A stretch of DNA of 64,000 nucleotides, taken from G963663615 sp963663615 (GTDB lineage Bacteria; Bacteroidota; Ignavibacteria; Ignavibacteriales; Melioribacteraceae). Below are positions 61,607-64,000 of the stretch, in pieces. Where the stretch lies: the NCBI GenBank assembly GCA_963663615.1, contig OY760517.1:1240001-1304000 (forward strand), written 5' to 3'. The position numbers and the translations under genes were made by a program. The notes beneath the pieces were generated by a model, which saw nothing but the letters and a program-made list of their open reading frames with translations, was not told the origin of the DNA and made no database searches. Each line of letters begins with the position of its first letter. Positions within the stretch are counted from its first letter, which is position 1.

Positions 61607-63442
61607 TTATTTAAGTATCATAACGGAGTATGGAGCTAAACTGAAATTAAACTTGCCGGCATCAAATCCGTACTGTTTATCGGTGACAAGATCTGTAAGC
61701 AAGTTATTTCCACCCAGTGTTGAAGCGTCAATTACAGCATCAGCATTTTTGTCACCACCATTTACCAGTACGAATATACTGCCGGTTTCATCGCTTCGTT
61801 TATAACCCAAAATATATTTTTCATCATCGGTATAAAATACTTTAACATCAGAAAGTGCCAGTACGCTATTCTGGCTTCTTATACCCATCATCAATTTATA
61901 CCATTCAAACAAATCAAAATTAAATTCAACTTTATCCCTGTTACGATGTTTACCAAGCGGATGAGTAGTTTCATCCTCATATTTCATATTCTGCCAAACC
62001 ATTGGTTTTCTTTCGTCCGGATCATCAGCACCCCACATTCCAGCTTCATCACCATAATATATCATAGGTGCACCCGGTAAGGTTACCTGAAGTGCAACAA
62101 CGAGTTTTAGTTTTTGATATTCTTCATCGGTTGGTTTCTCAATGTTTATTTCAGGATTTTCTCCAACGTTACGTAAGTGATCCGGATTGTATTTTGGATT
62201 TTTAATAAGGGTTGAAAACCGTTCAGTATCATGCGAACTAATCAGGTTCATCGCAGCACGAACGTTATCAGGATGGTAATCATGGTATATATTTTTAAGG
62301 CTGTCAATAAATGCTGTTGGGGTATTTTTGTTTTCCCTGTTAACAATATACATTTTGGCAGCACGTGCAAAACGATAATTCATAACACCGTCAAAACTAT
62401 CACCCTGCAACCATGGAGAAGCATTTATCATTACATCGTGATCCCAATCTTCCCACCAAATTTCACCAGTTGAGTAAGCATTCGGGTTAATTTCCTTAAT
62501 CCATGTGCGGAAAGTTTTCCAGAAATTAAGACTAACCATTTCGGCTACATCAAGTCTCCAGCCATCAATGCCATCCTCGGGGTTTCCATCACCATTTGGG
62601 TCCATCCATCTTCTAACAATATTATGAATATGATCTGCTACCGGTTTTACTAATCCGTTTTCATCTTCCTTCAATTCAGGCAATTCCTTTACACCGACCC
62701 AGCCTTCATAATCAAATTCGTTTTCCGGTGTTGCAGGATTATCCCATTTGGTAACTGTAAACCAATCTTTATATTTGGAGTTTTGCTGATTCTTAACCAA
62801 ATCCTCAAAAGCCCAGAACGTTCTGCCAACATGATTAAAAACTCCATCAATAACAACTTTTATATTACGTTTATGAGCTTTCTGAATAAGTTGCAAAAAC
62901 AGCTTGTCAGCAGAAGTCCATTTCCATGTAGTCGGGTTTTGCGGGTCTTCCGATTCCCATATTTTTCGGTCACCTTCCGGGTCGGGACCAAAATTATTAT
63001 CAATATGCCTGTACATTGTAGCATCGTATTTATGCAGGGAAGGAGATTCGAATATTGGGTTAATATACAAGGCGGTTACGCTTAATTCCTTCAGATAATC
63101 GAGTTTTTCAATTATTCCTTGTAAATCACCACCGTATCTTCTTATCTGTACATTTCTGTAAAACTCATTGCTAAAATCCTTTTCCCATGGTTGAAGTTTA
63201 TACCAATCGGAAGTCCAGGGATGTGTTGGTATTTTATCGGGGTACTTATAGGGCCAGGCACCCGCACGGTCGATAACCTTAGGATCATTTGAGGGGTCTC
63301 CGTTATAAAATCTTTCGGGGAAAATTTGATACCAGATTGCTGTTTTGCTCCATTCCGGTACTCTGTCAGGTACGCTTTCTTCGTTTTTCTTACATGCTGA
63401 TACTGCCAAAAGTAATATCAATATTGCTAATAATTGTTTCAT
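61607..63442 (-). CDS. Alpha-amylase-family (GH13) lipoprotein
   Basis: 611 aa from the ATG at 63442, preferred because AGGGGATTT lies just upstream; an in-frame ATG 5 codons earlier lacks this. A lipobox LAVSAC predicts a lipid anchor. The catalytic barrel has all four GH13 regions: DGVFNHVG, GWRLDVAEMV (nucleophile Asp), GEIWWE (acid/base Glu) and SSHDTER. The insertion with RRYGGDLQGIIEKLDYL and the length recall neopullulanase/cyclomaltodextrinase-type enzymes, here facing the periplasm or surface and probably acting on starch-type glucans. It ends with the amylase C-terminal beta-domain. Confidence 0.9.
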   Translation of the reverse strand: MKQLLAILILLLAVSACKKNEESVPDRVPEWSKTAIWYQIFPERFYNGDPSNDPKVIDRAGAWPYKYPDKIPTHPWTSDWYKLQPWEKDFSNEFYRNVQIRRYGGDLQGIIEKLDYLKELSVTALYINPIFESPSLHKYDATMYRHIDNNFGPDPEGDRKIWESEDPQNPTTWKWTSADKLFLQLIQKAHKRNIKVVIDGVFNHVGRTFWAFEDLVKNQQNSKYKDWFTVTKWDNPATPENEFDYEGWVGVKELPELKEDENGLVKPVADHIHNIVRRWMDPNGDGNPEDGIDGWRLDVAEMVSLNFWKTFRTWIKEINPNAYSTGEIWWEDWDHDVMINASPWLQGDSFDGVMNYRFARAAKMYIVNRENKNTPTAFIDSLKNIYHDYHPDNVRAAMNLISSHDTERFSTLIKNPKYNPDHLRNVGENPEINIEKPTDEEYQKLKLVVALQVTLPGAPMIYYGDEAGMWGADDPDERKPMVWQNMKYEDETTHPLGKHRNRDKVEFNFDLFEWYKLMMGIRSQNSVLALSDVKVFYTDDEKYILGYKRSDETGSIFVLVNGGDKNADAVIDASTLGGNNLLTDLVTDKQYGFDAGKFNFSLAPYSVMILK

Positions 63443-63670
63443 AAATCCCCTGAACATGTTTGTTTAGACTTAAAATATTCTGATATTTATTTCACAAAAA
63501 GAATAATAATTTTTGACTTCTCAAAATAAAATCAATAAAAACTTCAATATTATTCTAATTGCAAGTAAGGTGTTCTACTATTTACACCTTATTATTTTGG
63601 ATAGTAAGAAATAATTAAATATCTTTTTTTAGTTCATACTATTGTTGAAAAACTATTAGATGGTAAATCA

Positions 63671-64000
63671 TTGCTGAGTCTAATTTTCAAATATAAAAAT
63701 AACTTATTTCTATCTGTTAAATCAATTATTCTGATTTATCTTTTGATTTCTACGAATTCCAAAGCAGTAGAAGTAAGATATTTCTTTGAGAATATTTCGG
63801 TTGAACAAGGTTTGTCGAATGTATTGGTTCACTCAATTGTGCAAGACAAAAACGGATTTATCTGGATTGCTACTGAGGAGGGGTTGAACAGATTTGACGG
63901 TTATCAGATGGAGGTTTTCAGAACCTCGGATAAAAACTCTGTTTCAGATAACTTTATACAGGAGTTATACTGTTCGAATGATGGTATAATTTGGATTGGT
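63671..64000 (+). CDS. N-terminus of propeller-type sensor protein (truncated by window edge)
   Basis: At least 110 codons, open to the right edge. A hydrophobic segment (VKSIILIYLLIST) ending near NSKA looks like a signal anchor or signal peptide. It is followed by FENISVEQGLSNVLVHSIVQ, DKNGFIWIATEEGLNRFDGY and a further D-G-IIWIG. These are the Reg_prop blades of two-component regulator propellers, which in Bacteroidota usually precede a histidine kinase. The start is uncertain; the TTG at 63671 is the best in-frame candidate. It is divergent from the GH13 gene, so it may sense glycan breakdown products (inference). Confidence 0.65.
   Translation, partial: MLSLIFKYKNNLFLSVKSIILIYLLISTNSKAVEVRYFFENISVEQGLSNVLVHSIVQDKNGFIWIATEEGLNRFDGYQMEVFRTSDKNSVSDNFIQELYCSNDGIIWIG

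Overview
The window reads as AT-rich chromosome from a bacterium of the Bacteroidota/Chlorobi/Ignavibacteria assemblage, most likely an Ignavibacteria-like heterotroph. The main pointer is a set of five large secreted proteins that end in a type IX secretion (T9SS) C-terminal domain with the QNYPNPFNP motif. Supporting this are the Ig-like lipoprotein after mltG, the short-form psd/pssA pair, purQ/purS, TTG and GTG starts, and dispersed palindromic repeats. NfnAB and a five-haem secreted cytochrome suggest a redox-flexible, possibly facultative or anaerobic lifestyle. The taxonomic call is inference; no rRNA is present.

Layout. 1-4130 is an accessory patch: a palindromic repeat, a STAND ATPase (NB-ARC plus TPR, 853 aa), a four-helix membrane protein, and several copies of a short dispersed repeat. 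4131-12345 holds a secreted deacetylase-like protein, a DUF2130 protein, an alpha/beta hydrolase, a flippase-like membrane protein and an exported oligopeptidase F. 12660-16917 (minus) is carAB. A tRNA-Phe with its own promoter and terminator follows, then about 0.9 kb of non-coding repeats. 18112-20465 is nfnAB.

20684-22482 is a small toxin-antitoxin island: HEPN/MNT, an antitoxin followed by a frameshifted RelE/ParE-like toxin, and a DUF4231 protein. 22579-27344 holds the cytochrome, mltG and an Ig-like lipoprotein. 27429-32010 is a methyltransferase facing the minus-strand run psd-pssA-purS-purQ-tatA-gatA. 32235-35840 is ybaB-recR-methyltransferase-two lipoproteins-ftsX. 35932-42253 is an envelope polysaccharide cluster (export protein, Wzz, UDP-glucuronate decarboxylase, MurJ-like flippase, GT9).

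42323-51066 holds YtxH, a CoA-ester lyase, a GHL10-type hydrolase, and two tandem paralogous T9SS proteins, the first broken by a frameshift. 51131-54114 holds small envelope genes. 54129-56309 is a long KamA-family radical SAM protein. It is divergent from a three-gene signalling operon (multi-PAS histidine kinase, receiver-HDOD, receiver-HD). In that operon the first receiver has Glu in place of the phospho-acceptor Asp, and the HD domain of the last protein has lost its catalytic residues. The window ends with a lipoprotein GH13 amylase divergent from the start of a propeller-type sensor gene cut off by the window edge.

The items most worth a second look are: the STAND plus membrane protein pair; the KamA/PAS/pseudo-receiver signalling locus with a perfect 16-bp palindrome between its divergent genes; the broken toxin and broken T9SS genes; the 71-bp identical 3' ends shared by two neighbouring T9SS genes; and the repeat families near the accessory patches.
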